NCBI GenBank assembly: GCA_008973525.1
Contig: WACJ01000131.1
Location: forward strand, 372,001-436,000
Source of the DNA: Stenopsyche tienmushanensis
Taxonomy: Eukaryota; Arthropoda; Insecta; Trichoptera; Stenopsychidae
Length of the DNA: 64,000 nucleotides
Reading direction: 5' to 3'
This document shows, piece after piece, positions 36,901-51,900 of the stretch (its first letter is position 1; every line of letters begins with the position of its first letter). The notes under the pieces are model-generated. The model saw nothing but the letters and a program-made list of their open reading frames with translations, searched no databases and was not told the DNA's origin. Both the position numbers and the translations under genes were made by a program.

Positions 36901-39900
36901 TATTTGTATGTCCACCACTTATCATCCGTATAAATCCATTTATCTGTCAGGACCGTCGCAACGTGTACGATGCTTGTACACAAATAAATAAACACTGTCA
37001 ATATCACATAATATTCGGTCATTTCTTCAAGTAAACATAAACGATACACTTGAAATCGATTCATTATGTCATTCACATATCATTATTAGTCGATATATTT
37101 TGGTTAACGATCTATACAATCGTACAGTGTATCCAAGATACTCTCTCCGTCTCTCAAGTGCTTCTTAATACCTTTTTTTAACATTATTTTCTTCATTACT
37201 TATGCAACAACCTTTGAAAATTTATTAAATTTATATAGAGATCATCACTGCATAAATAAATACCCTATTTAATTCCTTAAAAATGATGTAAATGTTCCTT
37301 TTCAAGAGATATATATTTTTATGCTTATTGAAGACTGTTGAAAAATTGTATTCTTTCAAAGAAAACCGTATCTTTTTGACGTTTGCTAGATATTTTGCCC
37401 CTTGAGATCTGGAGATATCATAAGTTTGAATGATGTATTCTTACAATTTGCAGAAAATGTCTGACGATGAACAGCTAAAAGAATATGCTGTTGATATGCA
37501 GAAAGATCGAGTGCTTGCAATGCATTTTAGAGGAACTTTGGTATTCAACATTGAATATACTTAAATGATAGTTTGAACGATGACAATCGATCATTTTATC
37601 CCCCGAGTTGATTTATAAAATGATTGATCACTGATTCATTTATTAATCGGAAAATATTTCTCAAAAATCATCTGCATCTTAAAAGGCCATCTCCTCATGA
37701 CGAATTTGCTATATTGCTATAATTTGAGGAGTTTATTAATATTTTAAAATCTTAAAACTTGTAATTGATTGATGATGTGTGATAGTATTGAAATTCCATC
37801 AGCTTAAATGTCACGACATGAAAATGATGGATTTAAATATTTTCCATGGGATAAATTTATGTCTTTCAATTAGTGATGGAATTAAATTCGCTAATAAATC
37901 TCGTACAATAAGCAGAATATGTGGAAATGTGGAGAGTATGGAAATTGATTGCGGTTTCAATTTATATTTGACAGATTCAATTTGCATGCAACGCCTAATA
38001 GGTGCAAGAATCGCACCTGCATAATTTTCAGCAATGTGATTTTGTGTGTGAAAATTTACAGGTCCAACCAGACCAAGTGTTGCCGACGTTATTCCATTGC
38101 AGCTGTGATACAGCTGATGGTATTATGTATCATGAAAAGCGATAATCATAGTTTGAAATGATATTAATTTATATCTAAGCATTAGAATATTAGCTTCATA
38201 TATGAAACATTTGCATGCTCCTGAAAACATATCAATAATCCAATTATTATTGATATGATGATATGAACCCCAACCACCGATAGCGCATTTCCTCATTTTC
38301 GTTGTCCAGACTTGATTATGCCTTCCGTCGAGTCTGTCTGTACAAGCTTCATACACGCTGCGACGGTCCTGACAGATAAGTGGATTTGTACGGATGATAA
38401 GCGGCGGACATACAAATATAGCATCTAAATTTATGATGATTTAAAATTTGAATAACATTAATATATCCATTAAAATCAAAATATATTCAAATGTTATATT
38501 TGGGACACTTGATTTGTCAGAATTTTGAAACCACTGCAACTAATCAATCAAGAAAACAAATAAGTAAATAATGGACGCTCTATTAGTTTTTGGCAAGATG
38601 AATTATGCATTAATTTATTTAGTTCAAGGTTCAAATCCGTATAATTAATCCGGGATTTATCTGTCAACTACAACGCCATGTACACTTCTTCATCAAACGC
38701 GTTTAAGCTTTCAATTAACCGCCGTTTGACTAATTTGCGCTGCAATTCCGTCATTCGTAAACTCGGATGGTTTATTAGGCCATAAAGCGTATGTATGGGC
38801 ATTATTTCAATTTATTAGTTTCGAATTAGAGCAGGTCCGCAGTTGGGGATTAATAAGCAGACCGCGGGCTCATTTTTATTGAGGGGAAATATACGGCCTT
38901 TCGTACCATGAAACAAATGGTGCTTTCGGCTAATTGGGTAAGCAGTAGCGTGATCAGATGGTTGTTATAATAAAATACGCATTGTATAATGCAATTACCA
39001 TTAGGTTGTATAAAATTTTGCGACCACATATATGGCTATTAAGGTGATCAGGGACATTTTGTACACGAAAGCAGCCTGAAGCCGTGTCGATACACATGCG
39101 TGGGGTTGCCTGGATGTGGGAGCCGAATGTGTGTGTTTTTTTTTCAACCCTCAAACTAATGGATTAGTGCTTACATCATAGATAGCTGCGGAGCCTGAAT
39201 GGATAGATATTAATCTCATGCAGGGGAGGGTAACCTCCGAAAATATTCGAGGGAATTTTCATTAAATTCCAGATTTTTTGCATTGATCCAAATGGGGTTG
39301 TATTAATATTGACACGTAAATATTTTCTGATTTTGAATCAAAATGTATAATTTATACAACAACAGATATCCCCCATACCCCACCCTACCCCATCAACCAA
39401 TCAATCTATAAATATGTTGAAAAATACTAGAGATTTATATCATCTTATATATAAAAATGAATCTCTGTTGTTCGTATTTAATGCGCTGCCATACCGTTCA
39501 TTCGATTGCGATAAAACTTTGTCAACTTATTGTTTGGACTTGCGGGAATAACATAGGCATAATAAAAATACTGTATGGATGCACCATGTTGGCGCATATT
39601 GGTCTGGTAAAATGTACATTGAATGTAAAAATACATCGATCGTCATTTATACTGGTTTGGAAATGTATTTTTTTTAAATATTTTTGTCATTAACCCTAGA
39701 TCACTAATCATTAGTCTCACAGACTACAGACTCGGAACGCATTCAACATGTATGTCCCGCCCCCTTCAGCATATTTCTAAATAAACAAATTAGTGATCTA
39801 ATGGAAACTTACTGCATGTGATTAGTGATCTAAGGTTAACACATTACTCACGGGCGAACTTCGTACGAAAAAATTGTTTCAATAAATAAAATCATAAGCC

Positions 39901-42900
39901 AATTAAAGTGAAAAAACATCGTTCGACGTTAACGAAAATACAGCGCAATTTATAAAAAATATGCTTCCCGTACGCAATGTGTTAATTTAATTGCAGGAAA
40001 CTTTTTATGATTAAATTCGACAACAATTTTGAGCGGTGAGCGACCATGAAAAAATAAAGACCCACTCAGATCATAATTTGGACAACATCAACCATCAAAT
40101 ATCGCTTTCCATATAGAAATATAATGCAAGTTTTTTTTTAATAATCATGTTGAAAACTATGATTTATCAGCATATTTAATTAATATTGTTTGAAAATTTA
40201 ATTATCATTTTTGTAGTAGTGCAGTAGACTCTTTATTATCCGGGGGACTGCTGGGGAAAACAAACACGGATAACTGGAAAAAATGGATTACCCAAATCAT
40301 CAAATTTCTACTTGCCTTCGATTATAACATCATATTTACAATACAAATTTTTATTTCATAATTTTAATACTCATTATTTATTAAGAAAAACGCTCATTAT
40401 TAACCTTTATGGTGGGATGATCGCGTATTTGCGAGCGAATTTCAGCGATTCAGAAAGAGCACTCTTGTACGTTGAGTTCGGAGAGAGACAGAGACGGAGA
40501 GCTTTCTGCGTACATCGCACGATTGTACAGATCGTTAACCCAAATTCATCGACTAATAATGATGTGTGAATGATACAATGAATCTATTTCAAGTGTATTA
40601 TTTATTATTAAGAAGTAACCGAATATTGTGTGCTAAAGACAGTTTTTATGTATTAATGTACAAGCTTCATACACGCTGCGACGGTCCTGATAAATAAGTA
40701 GATTTGTACGGATGAAGCCTTCTTATTCGCATATTAATTAGTAAAATCGACTGGATTTTCAATGAATTTCAATGACGAAAACACTTTTTGAATTTACTAA
40801 AGTAATATCCCGATTTCACATACATTTATAAATAAATTGGTTTCTTCATTTTATCTATTGATGTTGATGAGTATTTTCTCTAAACTTATCAAATAACATC
40901 AAGTTGGCTCGGTATTCTTTGCTTGGATACAGTTTTTTTGGTCGATAATAAAAGGGTTAAATTATAGAACTAGCATAAAGATATAATATCAAGCTCATTT
41001 AATGGATCCAAGTTCATCAGCGATCAATTTATCTTAATAATAATAAATTATATTGGAAGTTATTACTCATTTTTATTGTAATTTTCATACGCTTGTGCTT
41101 GAAATCATGCATAGAAATTGGAAAATAAACGTAAAATTTGACTGTCAAGAAATAAGGTTCGTAATTCGCAAGTAATGCAGGAGGATCCCCACGGATGACA
41201 AGTTAAAAAAAGGTTGGGGGCTTTGGGGGTGGATGTCAAAAAAAAGGCAGCGATGGTTTGAGATGATGGAGCTACGCGTGAAATCACAAACTGTTTATTT
41301 TTAAATCAGCGTTGAAGTTGAATTTTTAAAATATATCCATAAGCGCCGCTGGTACGTGTCGTCACGTCAAAGACCCATTTTTCACAGGACAGTCGACATA
41401 TTATCACGCAATATTCCAGTTTTCTTGAAGGATATTATTAATATACAACATGAGCCGCTGTCGTCGCCGTTCTCAAAAGTGAAGAATATTTCTGGAATAA
41501 ATTACTTCTCGTATTAGAGGTACTTTTCTCGAGTGTGCTTTTTTATTTGCCTCGTAAGGTGAAGGGGCGAAGTTCGTAATGAAGCTCGCGAGACGTATGT
41601 GAAAAGAAAGAATATGAGCAAACATTTATTTCTTCTCGGAGATATCTTTGGACTCGTTTTAAAGCCGGGGGAAAATATCAATTTCGGCAGCGGAATGATT
41701 TGTGTACCGCCCTCTGTAGAAATGATGGTCACACAGACGTAAAACTTTTCAATGCGAGTCAATTTTCCAACATCCAATCCACTCCAGTGGCTTTAAAACA
41801 GTCCGTATCTACATCTGGGAGCCGTAGACCACTCGAGGCTTTAATAATATATGAGGTGTCAATACAAGATCAATAGACATATTTGATTCAAAACCAAATC
41901 AACCCTTAAACTACATTAATAAATCCTAAAATATTCAACACACGAAAATATAATAGATTCGGATTGATAATTAAGGTCAACACAACAATCACTTTTTTAA
42001 ATCCATTATATTGCATTTAACCAATTGTTTATATAGTGGACATTATAAAGATTTAGGTTCAAATCCAGGTTGTGGTTAATAAAAATCATCAAAGCAACAA
42101 CATTAATATTTCCAATAGTACGTCCATATCCAGTTTTACCTTAATATACATTAAGTCGGGCAGGGTTACCTATAAGTGACAGATTTGCTTCGATCTTATC
42201 ATAATTTAATCATGTATGAAGTGCAATAAGAAACAATCACAAAAATCCTCCAACCCTCTTTTTACTATAGATATAACATAAATTCGATAATGGATATGGT
42301 ATAATAAGAGGAAGTTCTATTTGTCTACCCTTTCCCGGATCCTTTTCCCAACCCTAGGCATTTTGCGTCTTTAAATTTTGATCTTCAACCCTCGATAAGC
42401 GCGGTTTTCTAATACGATCTCACTATTACGCTACACTCAAGCAGAGAATGGAAGAAGCGCATTAGCATAAGACTACGTCCTCGATGACGTTCTCCGGTTA
42501 ACGACGATTCTCCTTGCCTCCAAAAAGGGAGTCCGGTTATTTCAAAAGACATCTAAAAGAGAGGGATGTAATTTATTTATCATTTCCGTGATATTGGCGA
42601 CGATCACGAAGCAGAGGTTTCCAAATGCGAGGCTAAATGCAGCGTTGCAATAAAAGAAAATGCTGCGATAGCTGCAACAACAACACAACTAGCCCCGAAG
42701 GACTTCACAAGCGAACAGCTAGAAGAGAAACGCAATATCCTGCAACCCCCAGGACCCCCAACTTCTTGCGTGCGACTTACAGCAAATAAATATGCAATGA
42801 AAGAACAAGATCATTCCGCCCTTCGACTATATTGATATATTTAAATGCATTTCTTTCGATCTCACGAATTCCCATGTTTTATAGAGAGTTTATTTATTTA

Positions 42901-45900
42901 AATACAGGCTTCATACACGCTGCCTTCTTTTTACACATTAACCTTCTAGGGCAGGTTAATGTGTAAAAAGGTCATCTATGTGTGACACCTAGGTATCAGC
43001 ATTGTACAGTCAACCCTTCTTTTTTTCCTGTGGGAGGGAAATCTTGCACAAGACACCCTGGGTTTGATCCCAGGGTAGTGTCGGATTCTTACTGACTAAA
43101 CTGATGAATCTCGCCAAAGGTCTCAGTTTTTCTTGCTCACCATCATGCTGTGGACCATGTTCTCAGCGTTAAACTCGGCTACCCTGAGTGCTTGTTTCAG
43201 CAGTAAGTCATCTCTCTGTAGTTTCCGTCCCTCCACTAGCTTACGACCGGAATAAATCGGTGGGTCCATCTTCCCTTGCTGGACGGATCTCATATCTGCT
43301 GCCAGCTTTCTTTCAATTTCTGGTCATGTTCGTTATGGTTTTTAGGATCTTCTAAGTACAAAGCCCTCTTCTTTGCTTGGAAGCCCAGCAAGGGAACTTC
43401 GGCGACTACGAGCACCGCTTCTTCAGATACTGTTCTGTATGCTGTGGTCATTCGGAGCGCTCAATTCCGTTGGGCCCTTGTCAGCATCTTCCTGTAGCTC
43501 TCATGTTTGACATATCGGGGCTCCGTACAGAAGGATTGAGTGTATAACCTCGTTTATGGTTCTTCTTTTGCACGACTTTGGCCCTCCGATGTTAGGCATG
43601 AGCCGTCCTAGCTCATTGGCTATCTTCTACGACTTCTGCGCAGCTGCTTCAATGTGTTTACTGAAGATCAGCTTAATGTCCATGAGAATCCCCGAGATAT
43701 CTCAGCGTTTTGCTGTATTCAACCTCGTGACCGTTGACAACAAACTGTCTGACGCTCGTTCTTCTTTTTCTGCTGCAGATCTGCCTCCGTTTTTTCTGTC
43801 GCCAGCAGGCGATTTTCCTGCATCCACGCGTTGATTCTGGCGAGGACTTTGTTGCCCGTCGCCTCCATTTCCCATGGATACTGAACTGTCTCCAGCAGTG
43901 CGAGATCGTCCGTGAAGGCAATGAGTTCTGCTCTTTCTGGTAGTTTCAACTCCAGCAGGCTGTTATAAGGGTGTTCCACAGTGTGGGCTTCAACACTGAT
44001 CCCTGCGGAACGCTCATTTCTATTTTTTTTGTCGTGTTAGTCTCGTTGTGATGGACACATCGGTCTCTGAAGTGGTCGTTAATGAACGAAAGCGTACTCC
44101 GGCACTCGGAAGTTATTCTGAGCACGCCAATGATCAACTCCACAGTCAACTCTTGTACAGCGTCGAGATAGGGACCAAGCTATAGAAACAAAACGCTATA
44201 GAAAGTTAGGCACTCATACAAAATTTGTACGTGTTTAGTTTGTTAATGTAATTGTAACATGTAATTAACAATCACGAAAGGATATTACGTATTTTGCCCG
44301 TTTCTTATGAAAAATAAACTCCGCAAACACTATAAGAAAAACTCTATAAAAGTGGACGCTATAAGGAGGTTTGGCGGTATATTTTTAACACGTGACGTCT
44401 TTACTTATGATATAAGTAATTTTGTTATAGCGGAAGGTAGTACAATTTCAACCATGAACAGGTATAAATATATATTAGGTTGTCCCATAAGTTTCTTTCG
44501 CAAATGAACACAGATCTAATCATAGCCATGGTTGAAGAAAGCCCGCGATATACTGTTCGCGAAATGGCTAACAAGTTAGAAATTCCACGAACATCCATCC
44601 ATAATCATCTGACAAAATTGGGCTACATCAATCGTTCAGATGTTTGGCTTCCTCGTGAACTGACTGACTCAAATAAACTTCAGCGTATTTCAACATGCGA
44701 TCTTCTTCTCCAACGACATAATAGTCGACCTTTTTTGAAGAGACTTGTCACTGGATATGAAAGTTGGATACTCCAACGTAAACGGTCTTGGACCAAGGGT
44801 ACAGAAGCTTTAACTGTAGCTAAACCTGGCCTACATCAAAAAAAAGTTTTGCTATGCATTTGGTGGGGCTGGAAGGGGGTAGTTTATTATGAGCTACTTC
44901 AGCAAGATGAAACGATCAATTCAACAAAATATTGTTTCCAACTAGACAATCTAAAGGATGCAATTTCCAGAATCGAGTCGAGATAGTGTTTTAAATTTTT
45001 GATTGTTAGATATATTTTTTTCTCAGTTCCAGTTTTGTAAATTCAACGCGTTTCTTTTAGACAAATACAACAAATAAACTGAAATATTCGCTTAGAAATT
45101 TATGCTTCATGAAAGCGAGCTCGTCTCTTTCCGCTCGTAAATTTCGTTATCAAATAAAAAAGTCGTTTGAGTCCTGCTCGTCCTGAAACATGCCTTTGGT
45201 CCTGCCATTCATTTCAATCAAAGCGTCCGAAGCGCATCGTTAAATTAGCGATTTTTCCGGTGATTTGGCTTTCTTTTAAATTTATCAACTGCAGCAATGC
45301 AAAAAGCATCCCTTATATACACACACCCTCGCTGTCCGAAGATTCGGACAGGAAAGCCTCACACAATAACGTATCGTGCTTAGCACCTCGCTTCATAACG
45401 TGTAATATAATGTGTCGTAAAACTTTATACGTTATGCGATGCGTGAGAATTCGCAATATCGCCAACCCCATTATGTGTGTTTTTTCTCTTAAAATATGTT
45501 TATTTTAAAACAATAGATAAGTGCAGCCGACATGCAAGCGGCTTAATACCCTGCCGATATAATAACTTCATCGTTCGACCATAATCGGATGAGCTTACAG
45601 CAGTTTGATGACCGTCGATGGCGTAGTTTGTATATTATAAAAATTATATATGTGTAGCTTTGCGCCGTCGGTGGATGACAGCATCTGCAGATGAATGTGA
45701 TTGATGGTGGACGTATTATTTGTTCCGTGAACTGGACTAGTATTTGCTATGTGACAAAATATGAACAATGGAAAACCCAACTGACTCCAGATGTATAAGT
45801 TTCAGTTTGTGGTCGGGTGGCTTTCCTTATCCCTAGCCGCTTAGCGTTTCTTATTTGCCTCCGGGATCGCCTTAAACAATATCACATCCTTCGGACATAA

Positions 45901-48900
45901 ATCTGGCATGCACGAAGCACTAAATCATATCGTTGTGCGAATCGATCGAAAAATATCAGATTTTTTAATGGAAAAAAGTTTGATGCCCACTGATTTTACC
46001 CCAGAGGGCGGGGAAGCTTTTTTATTAGCGAAATCGTTAACATAACTATGTACGTAATCGTAATTACATCTTTGAACTTTAGCACTAAATTTATGTCCTG
46101 TATATCACTGGCATTCAAAATATTTTACGACCAAATAGTCTTGTTATAAAAATAATATTTTCATAAACTAACTTACACCGTCTTAACTCTTTCCGGTCCT
46201 AAATCTCAACCGTTTGTTTCGATAAGTTTTATGTTTGTATTTAGCATAGATTTTAACTATTCGAGTTCTACGCCAAATATCGCAAATTCTTATCCAAAAA
46301 TAACAGTTGCCATATAAATAGGTGAATAAATTGCAATATTATGTTATACTCGCAAGTGCAAACAATAAGCTGACAAAGTTTTATCGCAATCAGATGAACG
46401 GTATGGCAGCTCATTAAATACAGACAAACAAACATTATTTTTTACATATTAGACTACACCTATGTTACTCGCGCAATTTTTAGCAATAAGTGGACGAAGT
46501 TTTAGCGCAATCTGATGAACGGTATGGCAGCGCATTACATACGAACAAACAAAGATTAATTTTTATATATTACATATGGATGAATCTTAAACTTGTCACC
46601 ATATGACATAAAACATGTAATTGTTCTTGGTAAATATTTGTACGTTTGGCGAATTAAATTTATAATATAAAGGATTTGAGAGACAGACTATAGTAAAAAA
46701 AATAGACACAAGTTCACAATTAATTGGTCTTGGTGAAATAAGCTATAAATGTCTGATAAAAAAACACTTGTTAACATATTACCGTCCGGTTACGCATATG
46801 TGCGTTTTTCTGGTACTATTGATAGATGCGAGAGACACACCTGTGCGTCTTTAGCCATTATGAAATAATGTAATAAATTATTTAAAACCCTCAAAAGGAC
46901 AAAGTCAGAGAGATTTGGTTAGATCTATACATAGTGACTATTTAAAATATTGTAAGTAATGAGCTAAATTTAAATAATCATAAACATAGATGCTATATTT
47001 GCATGTCCGCCACTTATCGTCCGTGCAAATCCACTTATCTGTCAGGACCATCGCAGCGTGTACGAAGCTTGTACATAAATAAATAAGCACTGTCTTTAGC
47101 ACACAATATTCGGTTATTTCTTAAACATAAACAATGCACTTGAAATCGATTCATTTTATCATTCACATATCATTATTATTCAATAAATTGGTTTAAAATG
47201 GTTTTTTTATTTGGACATTGCTATGCGTAACCCGACGGGAATGTGTTAAGAAGGTATAATTTAAAATATAACGCTAAGAAGAAGAGATTGGCAATTGTCT
47301 TGTTATAAACGTATTCAATGTCATATAAATTAAATACAGATGGATATGTAAATCTTCCTTCAGCGAAGCCACAATTTAAATTACGTTTAATATCTCCTAA
47401 AAGCCTTCTGCCGACCAAATTCACAATGGCTAACAAAGAAAAATCGGGAGATATGAGAGACCAAAGACAATAAATTGAATAAGTGCTTTAATGGACACGA
47501 TAAACACCACGGAATTGAATATATCAGACACAGTCCATGGGTTAAAGTACCGAGAATAAATTTTAAATGGAATACTTGGACAGAATACTTATATGATTCA
47601 AAAAGAAGCAATCTTCTCCAACTGAGAAAATTTTTGGTCATTAAATCATATTCGAACAGACGCAATAAATATGTTGTAATCCGAATCATCCTGCAGGAAA
47701 AGTATTGATATATATTAAAACAAGTCTAAATTAATTCAAAACGTATTGAAATTTGTAGATAGTTATATGATTTAGCTCTTGAATCAACACTTTGATGGAC
47801 ACGTCTGCATTATGCGTCATTTTTTGTATGAAAAAATGACGCACAGAGCAGACGTGTCCGTCAATGCGTTAAACATCTTTTCACATTAAAATGTTAAATT
47901 GCATTTGTGTATCCCCGACTTAAAATAATATACGAAAAAAATTGTATATATTTTGACTGGTTGATTCAATTTGACAGCAATACTGCCAATAAATTAGCAA
48001 TATTTACTGTCCAAAACATAAAGTTGGAGAGTCTCAGTCAGGTCTCGTCGATATAATTTGAGAATCGAGTATAAATCATTCGCCCAAAACCCAAATGTAT
48101 AAGTTCGAAAATAGCAATTGGGTCAGACCGATAAATCACCCGCGTTTTTATAGGCATTTAACATCGATTCAGACATAACAGTTGTAAATCTATTTCTAAA
48201 TCTAACCGATTAGCATCCCGTGGCTTTTTTTCCATACTCGCGTTAAAAATTAATTCCGATCGATGGCAAATTTATTTTTAACTTTTTTAAGGGCCAAACT
48301 TGGAATTTTCGCCGAAACACGACATTGCAGCGGGCTACAGCCGCTCGAAATGTATTAAATGTTAAATTTACATGTCAGCCTTTACGTTATTTTTTCGTGT
48401 AACGTGCTCCGCTGTGCGATGTGTGCATCGTGATAAAGTTTTATTAGCTCTAAGTCATGGTAGGCGGTATAAACGGCTGTGACAACTTACATTTTTGGCT
48501 AATAACACAAACATTTTACATGGCGAATAATTTCATTAAAAAAATGCTAATAGTCTGCAAATAGGACGCACGATTGTGCTTTAGAAGTTGTATATTTGTA
48601 TTCCGAAATGGCGACCTGATCAAAAATTGCAGAGCCGATTTAATCTCATGGCGTTTAAATATTTTGTAGAACACTCCAAAAATTCAAGACAAGAAATAGC
48701 TAAGAAATTTCACTTCTACCGCACGAATGTCTTCACACAATTTTTTTTATGTCTGTATTCCTGCATTGTATATTTTAGCGGTTGTGCATATAAGAGGTTG
48801 CCATTTATCCCGGGATTAAACCACGTGACAGCACTTTTACCATATGCTAAACATAAAGTATACCTTCTAGGTCTTTCAACCTTTAAAATTTAAAATGACA

Positions 48901-51900
48901 CTTGAATGCCGCACGAACTATCTTCAGTTAGCAACGAATAACATGTAAATATCTATCGCGTAATTTTTTTTTTTTTTTATTTAATTTTTTGAATGTATTT
49001 ATCTCTAAGAATGTCGTCTATAATTTTGATGAAGAAATTCGGGTTATTTGGATGCTTTGCAGCTAATTCGCGAAATGCGCTCGAAGGGATCACTCCGTTC
49101 AGATTGCGCCCCAACGGCTCTGAGACCGCTGCGGTTTGACTGTCCAAAAAATAGACAATTTTTTCATAGTAAATACACTTTATAATGAAATAAATATTTT
49201 TGGGATATTAAAAAAAATAATTCGCAATTAAAAAAATATAATATATCGTTTTTACGTTAAAAAAGATGCAAGTTCGCAGCGTTCATCAGTTTTTTCACTC
49301 GGACTTACCTGAAACAAAAAGTCATAAAGATTCTTAATTTGTAAAAGCGTCGCTATTATATTACACTCAATTAATATTTTTTGTTTGAAAGTAACAAAAT
49401 GGCGCTAGCTTGCAACAAAGTTTGTAAAAAAACACTTTTTTAATGAAAAACGTAAGATAAAATAAACATTTCGATCTGATTTTGCAAACTACCATATCCA
49501 TACGTGTTTAAAATAATCTCGAAAAATTTCAGATCAATCGGCGACTTGGTTTTTCGATCTTCTATAAACGCCGCGTGCAAAAATGTCGTTTCGAAGAAAA
49601 CGCGTTTAAAGTTTTATGTACTAAAAAAATTGCTGAAAAGGGAAAAATACTACAAATTAATGATTCCAGTTCCATAAAGCGATCCTTCAGCTATTTCAGC
49701 CTCTTCTTTGTTGGCTGATTTGGTGTCTCTGAGAGCTGTTCTAGCTTCTTTATAAGATCCTCGCAAAGCATCTTTTATCCATTATTTTTAAAATAAGTTT
49801 AAACCCTTCGTTAAAAATGGAGGCTGCAGTATGTGTCGCGATTTCCAGTATTTTTTTGCCACAAAAAATATGTTTCAGTACTGGAGACCATAAACACGCG
49901 TTGAAATTCTCATTGCTATTTTGTATATTCGAACCTAAGCATCTTTCCAGTAAATTATCAGACCTTCCTCGCTGAGAGCAGGAAGATGCTTATACAAATA
50001 TAACGATCTTGTAGTTAGATGTTTTTGCAATTCGCATCAAGAATCTGCGCCTTTTGAACAGTGTGAATGCCGAGGAGCTTCATCAGTCCAAATTTTGTGA
50101 TAGTAAGTGGCCCAAATAGTATTTCTCATATTTTATATTAAGTCAAGATATCAACAGATAACTGAGCCATCATAATTAAATAAATATTTTATTGATTTAT
50201 TAGTTAGCTGTTAGGTTTTCGAAGTACTTCATATAGAGCTCTTTCTTATTTTCCACTTATTTATTCGCGTTTTTTTTAAATCTGACTTAATTTTCTACCG
50301 TACTAGAACAAAAATAAGAAAGGTCTCTAACAGAAACCTCTGGCCTGCAAACAAAAGCAGGTATAATGGCAAATCTGCGACTGCAGCGGTCTCAGAACCG
50401 ACGGGGCGCAATCTGGACGGAGTGATTGCTTCGAGCGCATTTGTGCGAATTAGCTGTAAAGCATCGAAACAATTAGAGTTTTTTCACCAAAATTATGGAT
50501 TAAATTTTTAGAGATAAGTCCTTTTTTGGCGTGATAAATTGAGATGACCCCTTAAACCAGTTGAATTGGTTACTGTGGAGATTTTGAATTTAGAAGCACT
50601 CTCATACCTTTTATATTGCACAGATTTGCATATTTTGAACATATTAATAATGTAGATGCTGTAAAAAATCGCCTTCTAAATTAGCAATATTTTATAAAAA
50701 GGTTATCTATAAAAAATGGCAAGACGGATGGGAAATAGTTGTAAATTTTAATGAAAATGATATTTTCGTACCTTTCTTATGTTGCTTTATAGAATAATGG
50801 ATGTATTCCTAGTATGCCTAATGTATAAATTAGGAAATAGTATACGGCCGTAATTGTTACATCCTGCTCAATTATGATGAGCTGAATGGAGCCTGCAGCC
50901 AAAAGCTCCGTTGCACAGTCTGATGAAACTTTATATGGGAAGGGTTAAAGCTCACCCCACACAAAGGAAATATTATATAATGAAGGTGGGCAATGCACCG
51001 ACGTGCCACCCCTAAAAGTGATCAAAATTCATTTATGCCTAGGTCATTTAGATAATTAAGTACTGACCTGCAATAATCCTCGGTGACCCGGCGGTCATCT
51101 CTCTCATTTTTAATGGGTTAACCAGATAAGGCCATTTGACATTTTCCCGGCAATTACATAAATCCCCGGTAATTGGACACCGTGTGTAATTGCCGTAACT
51201 CTACTTAATCCCTAAGATGGAGACACCAAAAAATAATTAATTAATTCGGGAAAAAAATCAATAAAAAGCTCCGGGGCGTAATGGCCGTGTTCGTGTGTAC
51301 AGCGGGTACACTTCCGACGAGGACGAAAACATTTTCATTAAAGGAAATAACGCCATTAAACCATTATACGCAACGTCGTAATGTCGTATCGTTAATTAAA
51401 CGAATAATTTACTATATATTTATTTGCGCCGCAAAACCGCATTTCTTACTTATGGAGATGCTATCCCGTGTGGAGAGGACAACTTCATAAGCTCCGAATC
51501 GTTAATTTGAATTTGCTCTTATTGTTATCTTCGAACTTCCATACATACTGGGAGACAATGAGCGTAACTTTCGGGGGAACACTGTAGGTGTACAACTACT
51601 GATAACGATTTAATTTTATAAAGCCACCTATAAAACGTAATATCATCATCGCAAATAGCCAACTGCAGGACCAGCGAGGCTTCCTCGATAACCGTTCAAG
51701 GATACAGGCACATATCCGAATTTCTCTGATTATAATTTAGACAATAATATGAAAAGTTGATTAGTGAGTTAATTTCAAATTGAGTTAAGCATAGATGCTA
51801 TATTCGTATCTACATCACTCATCATCCACACAAATCCGTTTTTCCCTCAGGACCGCGCAGCGCGAGTCAAGCTTGTATATTAATAAATGAACCTTAACAC

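Noticed and set aside
43276..43943. Plus-strand open frames of 69-92 codons
   Set aside because: They are antisense to the R1-type reverse transcriptase, whose motifs are on the minus strand.
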